Positions 1 to 9,522 of a stretch of DNA of 64,000 bases are shown here, piece by piece. Location: assembly GCF_004339665.1 (NCBI RefSeq), contig NZ_SMMU01000013.1, positions 1-64,000 of the forward strand. Reading direction: 5' to 3'. Origin of the DNA: Azotobacter chroococcum (GTDB lineage: Bacteria; Pseudomonadota; Gammaproteobacteria; Pseudomonadales; Pseudomonadaceae). Every line of letters begins with the position of its first letter. Position 1 is the stretch's first letter. The position numbers and the translations under genes were made by a program. A model generated the notes under the pieces. It was not told where the DNA came from. It saw nothing but the letters and a program-made list of their open reading frames with translations, and ran no database searches.

Positions 1-1
1 G

Positions 2-91
2 CTCGAACGCTACAAGACGCAGCTCAATCCATTGATTTGCTTGAGGGAGGCGCTAGGGCGAGTAGCTATGCAACAACTAACTCAGACATAG
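2..91 (+). CDS. Possible C-terminal end of an unidentified protein
   Basis: An open frame enters from the left edge and closes at TAG 89-91, giving 29 residues, with internal residues that include ERYKTQLNPLICLREALGRV. I do not recognise the family. The surrounding bases to 368 have lower coding character than the rest of the window. This may be the tail of a gene upstream or chance openness of a short edge frame. No ribosome binding site can be judged because the start is outside the window. Confidence 0.2.
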   Translation, partial: LERYKTQLNPLICLREALGRVAMQQLTQT

Positions 92-368
92 CCAAGGGGT
101 AAGTACGAGGTACGGCGAGCGCCAGCCGCCGGGTCTTTACTTCATCGAGCGGCTGTCTGTCGGGGGCTGCGCGCGAGGCTGCCCCATACCTGGGGTGCAA
201 CCAAGCGGCTCTGCGGGGAGTCTACAGGCTTTGACGGCATGCGCCCTGAGTGCGGCTGCGAGTGGCTGAGCCCCGCAGGTCCGCACCGTGCAAGGGCGGC
301 TGTCTTCAGTGTCTTCATATCGGGCGAATCGAGCGGGTTGCTTCGCTTAAACCCACAGGAGAAAGGAT
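92..368. other. Intergenic region upstream of the EncFtn gene
   Basis: I see no convincing gene in these 277 bases. The region is GC-rich, with several short inverted repeats but no clear terminator with a T-run. A good ribosome binding site (ACAGGAGAAAGG) lies at the end, directly before the ATG at 369. No encapsulin gene, tRNA or insertion-sequence end is seen. Confidence 0.5.
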
Positions 369-677
369 ATGTCCAGCGTCGGTTATCACGAGCCCATCGA
401 AGAGCTTTCCGCCGAAACCCGCGACATGCACCGGGCCATCGTTTCGCTGATGGAGGAACTCGAAGCCATCGACTGGTACAACCAGCGGGTCGATGCCTGC
501 CGGGACCCGGAGCTCAAGGCCATCCTCGCGCACAACCGCGACGAGGAGAAGGAACACGCATCCATGGTGCTGGAGTGGATTCGCCGCAAGGATCCCAAGT
601 TTTCCGGCGAGCTCAAGGAGTATCTGTTTCGCGAGGGACCGATCAACCACGAGGACGACGCTCAGGCGTCCGGTTGA
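369..677 (+). CDS. Encapsulin-type ferritin-like protein (EncFtn)
   Basis: This 102-residue protein closely resembles the encapsulated ferritins (EncFtn, Rhodospirillum rubrum type). Those form ring-shaped decamers with a ferroxidase site at the dimer interface and load iron into encapsulin shells. The visible core is EELEAIDWYNQR followed by AHNRDEEKEHASM. The residues expected to bind iron are present: Glu30 and Glu32 in the first helix, Trp36/Tyr37, and Glu60/His63 in the DEEKEH motif. The start is supported by ACAGGAGAAAGG just upstream. The protein ends about 15 residues after the conserved EGPI segment. It shows no obvious encapsulin-targeting tail, and no encapsulin gene follows within the window. 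It may therefore act as a free ferroxidase, or serve a shell encoded elsewhere. Family assignment is strong; the biological partner is unknown. Confidence 0.85.
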   Translation: MSSVGYHEPIEELSAETRDMHRAIVSLMEELEAIDWYNQRVDACRDPELKAILAHNRDEEKEHASMVLEWIRRKDPKFSGELKEYLFREGPINHEDDAQASG

Positions 678-788
678 GCGCGCCCGGCGTGCAGTGGCCG
701 ATCGCAGGCCGGCTCCGTCCGGGGACAGGCTCGCGGCCGCCGGAGCCGGGCCTGGCGATCCCCTGCGCCCGGTGCGCCGGGTGAGCGC

Positions 789-1088
789 TCAGTAGTAGTA
801 GTTCGCCTTCCCCTGGCTCTCGACTTTGGCTGTCGCCTCTTCCAGCTCCTGCGAGCGCTGCTCGTAGGCTGCGCATTCGTTGGGGAGCGCCTCGGCAGTG
901 TCTTCGGGCTGCATTCTCCGCACTTCCCTGTAGATCTCCCTAGCTTTCTGCGGATCGCTCGCGGTGAGCATGTGCACGTTGGCGGCGAGTTCCCGCGCCT
1001 TGACGGAGATGTCATCCGGGGTGCAGGCGAAACTGGACAGGGAAGCCAGCAGGGCGCTGGCTGCGGTGAGTCCGAGCAGGGCTTTCAT
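789..1088 (-). CDS. Small secreted hypothetical protein
   Basis: This 99-residue protein starts with a clear signal peptide (MKALLGLTAASALLASLSSF followed by AC). The mature part is hydrophilic and helical and ends in KANYYY. An ATG 14 codons further upstream is possible, but the start at 1088 has the ribosome site (GGAGGGAAAGCCC before ATG) and puts the signal peptide at the very N-terminus. A cysteine follows the hydrophobic core, but the preceding residues are a poor lipobox, so cleavage by signal peptidase I is as likely as lipidation. It is convergent with the ferritin gene. I do not recognise a domain. A periplasmic location is inferred. Confidence 0.6.
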   Translation of the reverse strand: MKALLGLTAASALLASLSSFACTPDDISVKARELAANVHMLTASDPQKAREIYREVRRMQPEDTAEALPNECAAYEQRSQELEEATAKVESQGKANYYY

Positions 1089-1326
1089 GGGCTTTCCCTC
1101 CGTTCGACGGGTTTTTCGGTGGATTGCCAACGTGTCGAAAAAGTTCAGAAGACGGCGCCGATCGCCGTCGAGCCGGAGTTCATCGTTTCGCTCGAACTCC
1201 GCTGGAAAGGGCCGGTCACCTGATAGGAGGGACGCACGTTAAGAAGGCTGTTTTTCCGACATTGCACCACCTCCTGCGCGGGACACGGGATCGGTGGCTT
1301 GCAGAGAAATCGAGGTGGACAAGATC

Positions 1327-2076
1327 ATGCCCAGACCTACTGAGCGCACTCCACGATCCAACGGCCGCAAAGGCTTTCCGGCAGGCAATGTTTTCCAGGA
1401 GCTGCCTGAGGAGGCAGTCGATTCGCAGCGCAGCGAAGCCAAGCGGCAGGGCAGAAGCAGGGACCCTCTGGAAACCTATACCCAAACTGCTGCGGATGAG
1501 CTGGAAAAGATTGCCGAGGGGGCCCGCGCGGCGGCCTGCGAGCTCGAGGAACAGGACGAGCCGACGCTGTCGACCTATGTGCTGGACGCCGCCGATCACC
1601 TGTTCAAATTCGCCGATCAGCTGCGCGGCAAGAGTGCCGAGCAGCTGTTCCACGAGGCTGACCGCCTGGCCAGGGACAACCCGGCGTTGTTTCTCGCCGG
1701 CAGCGTTGCCGTCGGCTTCGGCCTGACCCGTTTTGCCCGCGCTTCCGGGCGCCGCTCCCTGCAGTCCGCCCGTCCGGCGGAAGGCGGACTGTTCCGGCCG
1801 GCCTCCGGCAGCGCCCTCGACCAGGCAGGACCCGGGCTTGGGCCGAGCGCTGGCCAGGCCGCCCCGGACCTCACCGGGACCACGGTTGCCGCCACGCAGG
1901 GCGGCACCGTCAGCACCGCCAAAACCCCCGGCAGAACCACCCAGCCGTTGTCGCCCGGCGACATCGGCCAAGGTAGCCAGGGGATGACCGGCACCGCCCA
2001 GGCAGGCGCCCATGAAAGCGCAGGTCCGGCCAGCCAACAAAACGACAAAGGCCCGAACGGAGGAACGAAGCGATGA
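1327..2076 (+). CDS. Hypothetical protein, first gene of the holin-X/DUF3618 operon
   Basis: This 249-residue protein heads a three-gene overlapping operon. Residues 1-55 are basic and polar. Residues 55-125 form a helical segment rich in Ala, Glu and Asp (TYTQTAADELEKIAEGARA). A single hydrophobic stretch follows (PALFLAGSVAVGFGLTRFAR, about 120-140). The last 100 residues are low-complexity Gly/Ala/Thr/Gln/Pro. A GTG 33 bases upstream is in frame, but ATG 1327 has GAGGTGGA at the right spacing. The helix plus single membrane segment resembles small membrane-anchored stress proteins (YqjD/ElaB style), yet I cannot assign a family. Its gene overlaps the next one by four bases (ATGA at 2073-2076), so the products are probably made in fixed ratio and act together at the inner membrane. 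Confidence 0.7.
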   Translation: MPRPTERTPRSNGRKGFPAGNVFQELPEEAVDSQRSEAKRQGRSRDPLETYTQTAADELEKIAEGARAAACELEEQDEPTLSTYVLDAADHLFKFADQLRGKSAEQLFHEADRLARDNPALFLAGSVAVGFGLTRFARASGRRSLQSARPAEGGLFRPASGSALDQAGPGLGPSAGQAAPDLTGTTVAATQGGTVSTAKTPGRTTQPLSPGDIGQGSQGMTGTAQAGAHESAGPASQQNDKGPNGGTKR

Positions 2077-2654
2077 GCGAATCGACCGGCAACCGGAGCT
2101 ACCCGCCGAGCCAGGCCAGACCCGACGACATGACCACGCCCGAGACATCCCGGCCGGAAACCGTCCGGCCTGAGACGGCGCAAGCCAGGCCCGCACGGCC
2201 CGAGGCGATACGGCCGGACCCGGTGCAGCCCAGTGCCACCATTCACCCCCATACCGCCCGCACCGAGGCCGAGGCGGGCGGCAACAGTATCCTGGGCCTG
2301 CTTGGCCAGCTGGGCCGGGAGCTGCCCTCGCTGGTGACCAAGGAGCTGGCCCTGGCCAAGGTCGAGATCAGCGAATCGATCAACGCCACCAAGGCCGGCA
2401 TCATGTCCCTGGCCGGCGGCGGCGCGGTGCTGCTGGCCGGCTTCATCATTCTCCTGCAGGCGGCGGTCTACGCCCTGAGCCAGGTGATGGACGCCTGGCT
2501 GGCGGCGCTGATCGTCGGTGTGATCGTGATGGCGGTCGGCTATGTGATGGTCCAGGGCGGCAAGAAGAGGTTCGCCCCGTCCTCGCTCAAGCCGTCGCGC
2601 ACGCTGCACAGCCTGCAGAAAGACAAAGCCGCCATCCGGGAGGCAACCCCATGA
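2073..2654 (+). CDS. Phage-holin-X / YqjE-like inner-membrane protein
   Basis: This 193-residue protein has a Pro/Thr/Arg/Glu-rich disordered N-terminus (to about residue 70) with repeated PET/RPE/ARP units. A helix then reads LGQLGRELPSLVTKELALAK, and two transmembrane segments follow at about 110-133 and 138-160. The arrangement of amphipathic helix (KELALAKVE) followed by a hairpin of two membrane helices is typical of the putative holin superfamily III (Holin-X) and of YqjE. Despite the name these are chromosomal, stress-linked membrane proteins rather than lysis proteins, and no phage genes are near. Start and stop overlap the neighbours by four bases on both sides. The long Pro-rich N-terminus is an unusual extension. 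Confidence 0.75.
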   Translation: MSESTGNRSYPPSQARPDDMTTPETSRPETVRPETAQARPARPEAIRPDPVQPSATIHPHTARTEAEAGGNSILGLLGQLGRELPSLVTKELALAKVEISESINATKAGIMSLAGGGAVLLAGFIILLQAAVYALSQVMDAWLAALIVGVIVMAVGYVMVQGGKKRFAPSSLKPSRTLHSLQKDKAAIREATP

Positions 2655-3427
2655 GCACGCAGAGCAGAATCGACCTTGAAGCGCAGAAGGGACCGGAAAC
2701 CCTGGAGCGGGAAATCGACCAGCAGCGCGCGGAAATCAGCAACATCGTGCATGCCCTGGAAAACCAGCTGTCCCCCGGCGAGTTGCTGGACAAGGTGCTG
2801 GGCTATAGCAAGGGACATGGCGGTGAGTTCATGTCCAACCTGTCCAGCACGGTCGCCGCCAATCCGCTGCCGACCGTGCTGACCTCGGTCGGGCTGCTGT
2901 GGCTTATGGCCAGCCAGCGGCGCACGTCGACGCGTCTGGTCCATGCCGGCGAGGAAGGGATGGAGCCGGGCGCTCCTTCCCTGACGGAGAAAGCCAGGCA
3001 GCGGGCCGCCGGCCTTCGCGAGAAGGCCGGGCATCTGGGCGAGGAGGTGAGCGACACGCTGGGCTCGGCACGGCAGCACCTGAGCGACTCCAGCCAGCAT
3101 GTCGCCGAATCCCTGCGCCATCGGGCACAGCAGGCACGGGGCGGCTTCGACACCCTGATGCACGAGCAGCCCCTGGTGCTGGGGGCGCTCGGCATCGCGG
3201 TCGGGGCGCTGGTCGCCGGCGTGCTGCCGACCACCCGCCAGGAGGATAAACTGCTCGGCGAGGCCAGCGACCAGTTGACCGACACGCTCAAGGTCAAGGT
3301 TGAGGAGGGACGCGAGGCAGCCACCGAACTGGGCCTGGAAATGGCCGACCGGCTGCGCGAGCGGGTCGCCACGTCTCACTCCGGAACAGGGCCGCAGCAG
3401 CCCGGGTTGAGTGGTGGAGCTGTCTAG
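2651..3427 (+). CDS. DUF3618-containing membrane protein
   Basis: This 258-residue protein opens with a DUF3618-like segment: an acidic coiled-coil region (LEREIDQQRAEISNIVHALE) followed by the SPGELLDKVLGY motif. A first hydrophobic helix lies at about residues 73-88, near the phrase ANPLPTVLTSVGLLWLMASQ. A long charged helical middle follows, with repeated spaced AREKAGHLGEEVSDTLGSAR-like heptads. A second hydrophobic helix (VLGALGIAVGALVAGVLP) lies near residue 175, then an acidic helical tail. It is the last gene of the operon; its ATG overlaps the previous stop. A strong intrinsic terminator lies about 145 bases downstream. DUF3618 proteins usually sit beside holin-X-like genes, as here. 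Role unknown; membrane or envelope stress is an inference. Confidence 0.75.
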   Translation: MSTQSRIDLEAQKGPETLEREIDQQRAEISNIVHALENQLSPGELLDKVLGYSKGHGGEFMSNLSSTVAANPLPTVLTSVGLLWLMASQRRTSTRLVHAGEEGMEPGAPSLTEKARQRAAGLREKAGHLGEEVSDTLGSARQHLSDSSQHVAESLRHRAQQARGGFDTLMHEQPLVLGALGIAVGALVAGVLPTTRQEDKLLGEASDQLTDTLKVKVEEGREAATELGLEMADRLRERVATSHSGTGPQQPGLSGGAV

Positions 3428-3768
3428 GCCGGAGACTTCCGCGCGACAGTGGCCGACTGTTAGACCTTGGTGCAATCCCGTGTCCAGCGGACTGTCGGAT
3501 ATAAAGGCAAGGTCCTGGATCAGGAGATTCGATCCAAGTGTTTTGTTTGCATTCCTAGTGGAATGATGGGCGGGCGACCTCGGGTCGCCCTCTTTTTTGT
3601 CCGCTTCCGCCACATCTCTCCGTCGTCTCGCGACTTCCCTCCTTCCCGTTTCGCCGATATTCCGCCGCCGAGCTTGCGATGCGCGGGGTGGCGCGCTTTG
3701 ATCGTCCGGCGCGATCCCGGCTTCGGGCATCATGCATTTCCCATAACGAGAACAAGCGAGAGACCTCC
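3428..3768. other. Intergenic region with terminator
   Basis: These 341 bases separate the DUF3618 operon from the CitE-like gene. The only clear element is the intrinsic terminator at 3572-3599. Short open frames here lack ribosome sites and protein-like composition. The final bases before 3769 contain a purine-rich stretch (GCGAGAGACC) that can serve as ribosome site. Confidence 0.5.
3572..3599 (+). terminator. Rho-independent terminator of the DUF3618 operon
   Basis: GGGCGACC (3572-3579) pairs perfectly with GGTCGCCC (3583-3590) around a three-base loop and is followed by TCTTTTTTGT. This is a classical intrinsic terminator for rightward transcription from the operon that ends at 3427. 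Confidence 0.9.
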
Positions 3769-4596
3769 ATGCATCCAGCCCCCATCCGTTCCGCCCTGTT
3801 CGTCCCGGCCAGCCGTCCGGAGCGCATTCCCAAGGCGCTGGCCAGCGGTGCCGACGCGGTCATCGTCGATCTCGAGGATGCGGTCGAGGAAGACCTCAAG
3901 GCCGAAGCCCGCGCCAGTCTGGACGCCTTTCTGAGCGACCACCCGCAGGCCCGCCTGCTGGTGCGCATCAATGCCCCGGTCCATCCCCAGCAGGCCACGG
4001 ATCTGGAGCTGTGCCGCCGCCAGCCGGGCATTCTCGGCGTGGTGCTGCCCAAGGTGGAGAGCGCGGTGCAGGTCAGCCTGGTAGCGGCAGCCGGCAAGCC
4101 GGTGTGGCCGGCCGTGGAGAGCGCCGCGGGGGTGAATGCCCTGCCGGCGATCGCCCGCGTTCCGGGCGTCGAGCGGCTGACCTATGGCGGCCTCGACCTG
4201 GGACTGGATCTGGGACTGGCCGCCGGCAGCGAGGGCGGCGAGCGGATCATGGATCAGGTGCGCTACGCGCTGCTGCTGCAGTCGCGCACTGCTCGCCTGG
4301 CGCCGCCGCTGGAAACCATCTTCCCGGCCATCCAGGACTCCGCCGGACTGGCCCGGCGCGCGCGCCAGGCCTGCGACATGGGCTTCGGCGGCCTGCTGTG
4401 CATCCATCCGGGTCAGGTCGCCGTGGTCCACGAGGCCTTCATGCCCGGCGCCGAGGAGCTGGCCTGGGCCCGGCGGGTCATGATGGCCGCGGCTTCCGGC
4501 GAGGGGGTGTTCGTGGTCGACGGGCAGATGGTCGACGCCCCGGTCGTGGGCCGGGCCCGACGCCTGCTGGAGCGGGCCGGCCAGGCGCCGGCCTGA
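3769..4596 (+). CDS. CitE/HpcH family aldolase-lyase
   Basis: This 275-residue protein belongs to the CitE-like beta-lyase family of the HpcH/HpaI superfamily. Members cleave or form C-C bonds in acyl-CoA thioesters such as citryl-, citramalyl- or malyl-CoA using Mg2+. Visible marks are RSALFVPASRPERIPKALAS at the N-terminus, DAVIVDLEDAVEE (metal/substrate acid), VLPKVES, a LTYGGLDLGLDLGL segment where many relatives have a GxxDL motif, and CIHPGQV near residue 210. The start at 3769 removes a 30-residue non-conserved extension. No citrate lyase alpha or gamma subunit genes are adjacent, so this is a stand-alone CitE-like enzyme rather than part of citrate lyase. Substrate not determinable. 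Confidence 0.85.
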   Translation: MHPAPIRSALFVPASRPERIPKALASGADAVIVDLEDAVEEDLKAEARASLDAFLSDHPQARLLVRINAPVHPQQATDLELCRRQPGILGVVLPKVESAVQVSLVAAAGKPVWPAVESAAGVNALPAIARVPGVERLTYGGLDLGLDLGLAAGSEGGERIMDQVRYALLLQSRTARLAPPLETIFPAIQDSAGLARRARQACDMGFGGLLCIHPGQVAVVHEAFMPGAEELAWARRVMMAAASGEGVFVVDGQMVDAPVVGRARRLLERAGQAPA

Positions 4597-4792
4597 GCGC
4601 CTGCGGGCGGTGGCTTTGCCTGGGGAGGCAGGCGATGGATCGGCTTCGCGCCGATCCACCTGCGGCCCGGCAGCGCATATGCTTTTCTTGGGGAGTTCGA
4701 AGGCCCGTTTCCCGCGGGCTGGAAGCGTGGCCTTGTCCGGCCCCGGTAGCTTCTTTTGGTCAATTTGCGTTAAGACCATTGTCGAATTTTGT

Positions 4793-4839
4793 AGCTAATG
4801 TCAAGAAGCTAGAAGAAGCTACTGTCAAGAGGCTAGAAG
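4793..4839 (+). repeat. Two tandem 23-bp imperfect repeats upstream of acsA
   Basis: Copy one (4793-4815) and copy two (4817-4839) share the pattern AGCTANTGTCAAGANGCTAG followed by AAG, with two mismatches and a period of 24 bases. They sit 47 to 93 bases before the acsA ATG in a locally AT-rich stretch. They could be paired regulator sites or part of the acsA leader. No coding role is apparent. Confidence 0.75.
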
Positions 4840-4885
4840 TTGCAGCCAATAAAAATAATTTTGTTTTTCGCGAGGAAAACTCCTT

Positions 4886-6847
4886 ATGTGCGCCGCTTCC
4901 CTGTATCCGGTACGTCCTGAAGTTGCTGCCCAATCCTTTACCGACGAGGCCTCCTACAAGGCCATGTATCAGCAGTCGGTGATCAACCCCGATGGCTTCT
5001 GGCGCGAGCAGGCCAGGCGTCTGGACTGGATCAAGCCGTTCACCAAGGTCAAGCAGACCTCCTTCGACGACCACCATGTCGATATCAAGTGGTTCGCCGA
5101 TGGCACCCTCAACGCCTCCTACAACTGCCTGGACCGTCACCTCGAAGCGCGTGGCGATCAACTGGCGATCATCTGGGAAGGCGACGATCCGTCCGAGCAG
5201 CGCCTGATCACCTACCGCGAACTGCACGAGGAAGTCTGCAAGTTCGCCAATGCCCTGCGCGGCCAGGACGTTCATCGCGGCGACGTGGTGACCATCTACA
5301 TGCCGATGATTCCGGAGGCCGTGGTGGCCATGCTGGCCTGCGCCCGCATCGGCGCGATCCATTCGGTGGTGTTCGGCGGCTTCTCTCCGGATGCACTGGC
5401 CGGGCGCATCGCCGACTGCAAGTCCAAGGTGGTGATCACCACCGACGAGGGGCTGCGTGGCGGCAAGAGGGTTCCGCTGAAGGCCAACGTCGACGAGGCG
5501 CTGACCAATCCGGATACCTACAGCGTCAACAAGGTGATCGTCTGCAAGCGCACCGGCGGCGGCATCAAGTGGCACTCGCATCGTGACATCTGGTACGAGG
5601 ACCTGATAAAGGTGGCCGGCAGCGTCTGCGCACCGAAGGAAATGGGCGCCGAGGAGCCGCTGTTCCTTCTCTATACCTCGGGCTCCACCGGCAAGCCGAA
5701 GGGCGTGGTGCACACCACCGGTGGTTACCTGCTGTACGCCTCGCTGACCCATGAGCGGGTGTTCGACTACCGTCCGGGCGAAGTCTACTGGTGCACCGCC
5801 GATGTGGGCTGGGTCACCGGCCACAGCTACATCGTCTATGGTCCGCTGGCCAACGGCGCCACCACGCTGCTGTTCGAGGGCATCCCCAACTACCCGGACG
5901 TGACCCGCATTTCCAAGGTCATCGACAAGCACAAGGTGAACGTCCTCTACACCGCGCCGACCGCCATCCGCGCCATGATGGCCCAGGGCAAGGCGGCGGT
6001 GGAGGGCGCCGATGGCTCCAGCCTGCGCCTGCTCGGCTCGGTGGGCGAGCCGATCAACCCGGAAGCCTGGCAGTGGTACTACGAGAACATCGGCCAGAAG
6101 CGCTGCCCGATCGTCGACACCTGGTGGCAGACCGAAACCGGCGGCATCCTGATCAGCCCGCTGCCGGGGGCCACCGCGCTCAAGCCGGGCTCGGCGACCC
6201 GTCCGTTCTTCGGCGTGCAGCCGGCGCTGGTGGACAACCTGGGCAACCTGATCGAAGGGGCAGCCGAAGGCAACCTGGTGATCATCGACTCCTGGCCGGG
6301 CCAGGCGCGCAGCCTGTACGGCGACCATGACCGCTTCGTCGACACCTACTTCAAGACCTTCAAGGGCATGTACTTCACCGGCGACGGCGCTCGCCGCGAC
6401 GAGGACGGCTACTACTGGATCACCGGTCGCGTCGACGACGTGCTGAACGTCTCCGGGCACCGCATGGGCACCGCCGAGATCGAGAGCGCCATGGTCGCCC
6501 ATCCGCAGGTCGCCGAGGCGGCGGTGGTCGGTATCCCGCACGACATCAAGGGGCAGGGCATCTACGTCTACGTCACCCTGAACGACGGGGTGCCGGCTTC
6601 CGAGGCGCTGCGTCAGGAGCTGAAGGCCTGGATTCGCCGTGAAATCGGCCCGATCGCCACACCGGACGTGATCCAGTGGGCGCCCGGCCTGCCGAAGACC
6701 CGCTCGGGCAAGATCATGCGCCGCATCCTGCGCAAGATCTCCGTCGGCGAGTACGACGGACTGGGCGATATCTCCACCCTGGCCGATCCGTCGGTGGTGC
6801 AGCAACTGGTCGACATCCATCGCGACATGCGGGCCGCCTGCGCCTGA
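4886..6847 (+). CDS. acsA: Acetyl-CoA synthetase
   Basis: This 653-residue protein makes acetyl-CoA from acetate, ATP and CoA through acetyl-AMP, letting the cell grow on or recover acetate. Length and motifs match AMP-forming Acs: [20 protein letters not shown] (P-loop-like A3), [10 protein letters not shown] (A5), [18 protein letters not shown] (A7/A8) and [10 protein letters not shown] near the C-terminus. In the last motif Lys609 is the catalytic lysine that Pat-type enzymes acetylate in this family. The start at 4886 has CGAGGAAAAC upstream. It stands alone after tandem repeats and is followed by a GC-rich hairpin. In pseudomonads acsA expression is tied to acetate/ethanol regulators, but no regulator gene lies next to it here. 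Confidence 0.97.
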   Translation: MCAASLYPVRPEVAAQSFTDEASYKAMYQQSVINPDGFWREQARRLDWIKPFTKVKQTSFDDHHVDIKWFADGTLNASYNCLDRHLEARGDQLAIIWEGDDPSEQRLITYRELHEEVCKFANALRGQDVHRGDVVTIYMPMIPEAVVAMLACARIGAIHSVVFGGFSPDALAGRIADCKSKVVITTDEGLRGGKRVPLKANVDEALTNPDTYSVNKVIVCKRTGGGIKWHSHRDIWYEDLIKVAGSVCAPKEMGAEEPLFLLYTSGSTGKPKGVVHTTGGYLLYASLTHERVFDYRPGEVYWCTADVGWVTGHSYIVYGPLANGATTLLFEGIPNYPDVTRISKVIDKHKVNVLYTAPTAIRAMMAQGKAAVEGADGSSLRLLGSVGEPINPEAWQWYYENIGQKRCPIVDTWWQTETGGILISPLPGATALKPGSATRPFFGVQPALVDNLGNLIEGAAEGNLVIIDSWPGQARSLYGDHDRFVDTYFKTFKGMYFTGDGARRDEDGYYWITGRVDDVLNVSGHRMGTAEIESAMVAHPQVAEAAVVGIPHDIKGQGIYVYVTLNDGVPASEALRQELKAWIRREIGPIATPDVIQWAPGLPKTRSGKIMRRILRKISVGEYDGLGDISTLADPSVVQQLVDIHRDMRAACA

Positions 6848-6850
6848 CCG

Positions 6851-6917
6851 GCCACGCCCGCTCCAGCGACGCCCCGCCCCGGCTCCCGCCGCGGCGGGGC
6901 GTGGCGTTCGATTTTCG
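6851..6917 (+). terminator. Probable terminator hairpin after acsA
   Basis: GCCACGCC at 6851 pairs with GGCGTGGC ending near 6905, with an inner CGCCCCGCC/GGCGGGGCG stem. Together they form a long GC hairpin followed by TTCGATTTTC. The T-run is interrupted, so termination strength is uncertain. Confidence 0.55.
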
Positions 6918-7048
6918 GGGGGTACAGGGCGGGCAGGGCCGCGCGGTCGTTCGCCCGGTCCTGCTAGAATGCCGCTCGTCTTTGCCGGAGCCTGTGCTGC
7001 CGGCGAGGCTTGTTCAATGTCCGGCCCCCGGAAGCTTCGTCGCCCGCC

Positions 7049-8023
7049 ATGACTGTCCATCGAATCGGTATTCTCCTCTGGCCCGGGACCCGGCCCCTGA
7101 CCCCGGCCCTGGTCGAGGAGGCCCTGCAACTCGCCATCCATCTGCAGCCGCAGGTGCGCTACGAGTGGTGCTTCCTGCAGGCCGAGGTGCCGCAGGAGGG
7201 CGAATGGCGCCTGCCTGGCGTGCCCTGGGAAGGCCGCCTGGGGGGCTTCGACAAGCTGTTGCTGCTGGCCGACGCGCCGCCCATCCGTGTGGCGCCGCCG
7301 CTGGCCGCGGCGCTCAGGCAGGTGGCGCGCGAGGGCTGTCAGCTCGGCGGGCTGTCTGCCGGGGTCTATCCACTGGCCCAGCTCGGGCTGCTCGACGGCT
7401 ACCGGGCGGCGGTGCACTGGCGCTGGCAGGAGGATTTCGCCGAGCGCTTTCCGCGGGTGATCGCCACTGCTCATCTGTTCGACTGGGACCGCGACCGTCT
7501 CACCGCCTGCGGCGGCCTGGCGGTGCTCGATCTGCTGCTGGCGGTGCTGGCCCAGGACCACGGCGCCGAGCTGGCCTGCACCGTCAGCGAGGAGCTGGTG
7601 GTCGAGCGCATCCGCGAGGGTGGCGAGCGCCAGCGGGTGCCGCTGCAGAACCGCCTCGGCTCCAGTCATCCGAAGCTGACCCAGGCGGTGCTGCTGATGG
7701 AGGCCAATATCGAGGAGCCTTTGACCACCGACGAGATCGCCCAGCACGTCTGCGTCTCGCGGCGCCAGCTGGAGCGCATTTTCAAGCAGTACCTGAACCG
7801 GGTGCCGAGCCAGTACTACCTGGAGCTGCGCCTGAACAAGGCCCGCCAGCTGCTGCTGCAAACCGGCAAGTCGATCATCCAGATCGGCCTGTCCTGCGGC
7901 TTCTCCTCCGGGCCGCATTTTTCCAGCGCCTACCGCGGCTTCTTCGGCACCACCCCGCGGGAGGACCGCAACCAGCGGCGTGCCGGCGGCCAGTTCGAGT
8001 CGACCGCGCCGGCCGAGCCGTGA
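7049..8023 (+). CDS. argR: Arginine-responsive AraC/GlxA-family transcription regulator ArgR
   Basis: This 324-residue protein has an N-terminal DJ-1/PfpI-like domain (about 1-190) and a C-terminal AraC helix-turn-helix pair (SRRQLERIFKQYLNRVPSQY, with IIQIGLSCGFSSGPHFSSAY). It is almost colinear with the Pseudomonas ArgR that activates arginine catabolism (aru) and represses biosynthesis, and is distinct from the E. coli ArgR family. ATG 7049 is chosen over an in-frame TTG at 7010 because MTVHRIGILLWPG aligns with the family N-terminus. It precedes aruC, the normal order. The upstream aot transport genes common in Pseudomonas are not here; acsA occupies that place. It retains a full regulator although part of its catabolic regulon downstream is deleted. 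Confidence 0.93.
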   Translation: MTVHRIGILLWPGTRPLTPALVEEALQLAIHLQPQVRYEWCFLQAEVPQEGEWRLPGVPWEGRLGGFDKLLLLADAPPIRVAPPLAAALRQVAREGCQLGGLSAGVYPLAQLGLLDGYRAAVHWRWQEDFAERFPRVIATAHLFDWDRDRLTACGGLAVLDLLLAVLAQDHGAELACTVSEELVVERIREGGERQRVPLQNRLGSSHPKLTQAVLLMEANIEEPLTTDEIAQHVCVSRRQLERIFKQYLNRVPSQYYLELRLNKARQLLLQTGKSIIQIGLSCGFSSGPHFSSAYRGFFGTTPREDRNQRRAGGQFESTAPAEP

Positions 8024-8040
8024 TCTGGAGCGCCATCGGC

Positions 8041-8060
8041 TCCCGGCCGGGGGATTTTTT
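8041..8060 (+). terminator. Short terminator-like hairpin after argR
   Basis: TCCC (8041-8044) pairs with GGGA (8051-8054) around a GC loop, directly followed by six T residues (8055-8060). The stem is short, so this may attenuate rather than fully stop transcription between argR and aruC. Confidence 0.45.
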
Positions 8061-8111
8061 CTGTCGAGCCGCTTTTTCCGCGGCGTACAGCGTTTAAACT
8101 GCGCCTCCTGA

Positions 8112-9467
<1,356 letters not shown>

Positions 9468-9522
9468 TCGGCGCAAGACACGGGACGCTGCGCTCCAGCC
9501 CGTCCCCAAGGAGTGACGCCCC

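Noticed and set aside
678..788. Encapsulin-targeting tail of EncFtn after a frameshift
   Set aside because: The alternative frames after the stop do not show a targeting-peptide-like motif, and the stop follows a normal core end.
1194..1223. AlgU-type promoter upstream of the holin-X operon (GAACTC...CCTGA)
   Set aside because: The spacer of about 19 bases is too long and both boxes are imperfect.
2073..2654. Prophage lysis gene (holin)
   Set aside because: No other phage genes are near. Holin-X-type proteins with DUF3618 partners are chromosomal.
4793..4839. CRISPR array
   Set aside because: There are only two direct copies with a one-base gap and no spacers; no array was found elsewhere in the window.
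4760..7918. Very long minus-strand open frame (1052 codons) across acsA and argR
   Set aside because: It is antisense to two clearly conserved genes. Its composition (Gln/His/Ala/Gly/Arg-rich) is the usual mirror of GC-rich codon bias.
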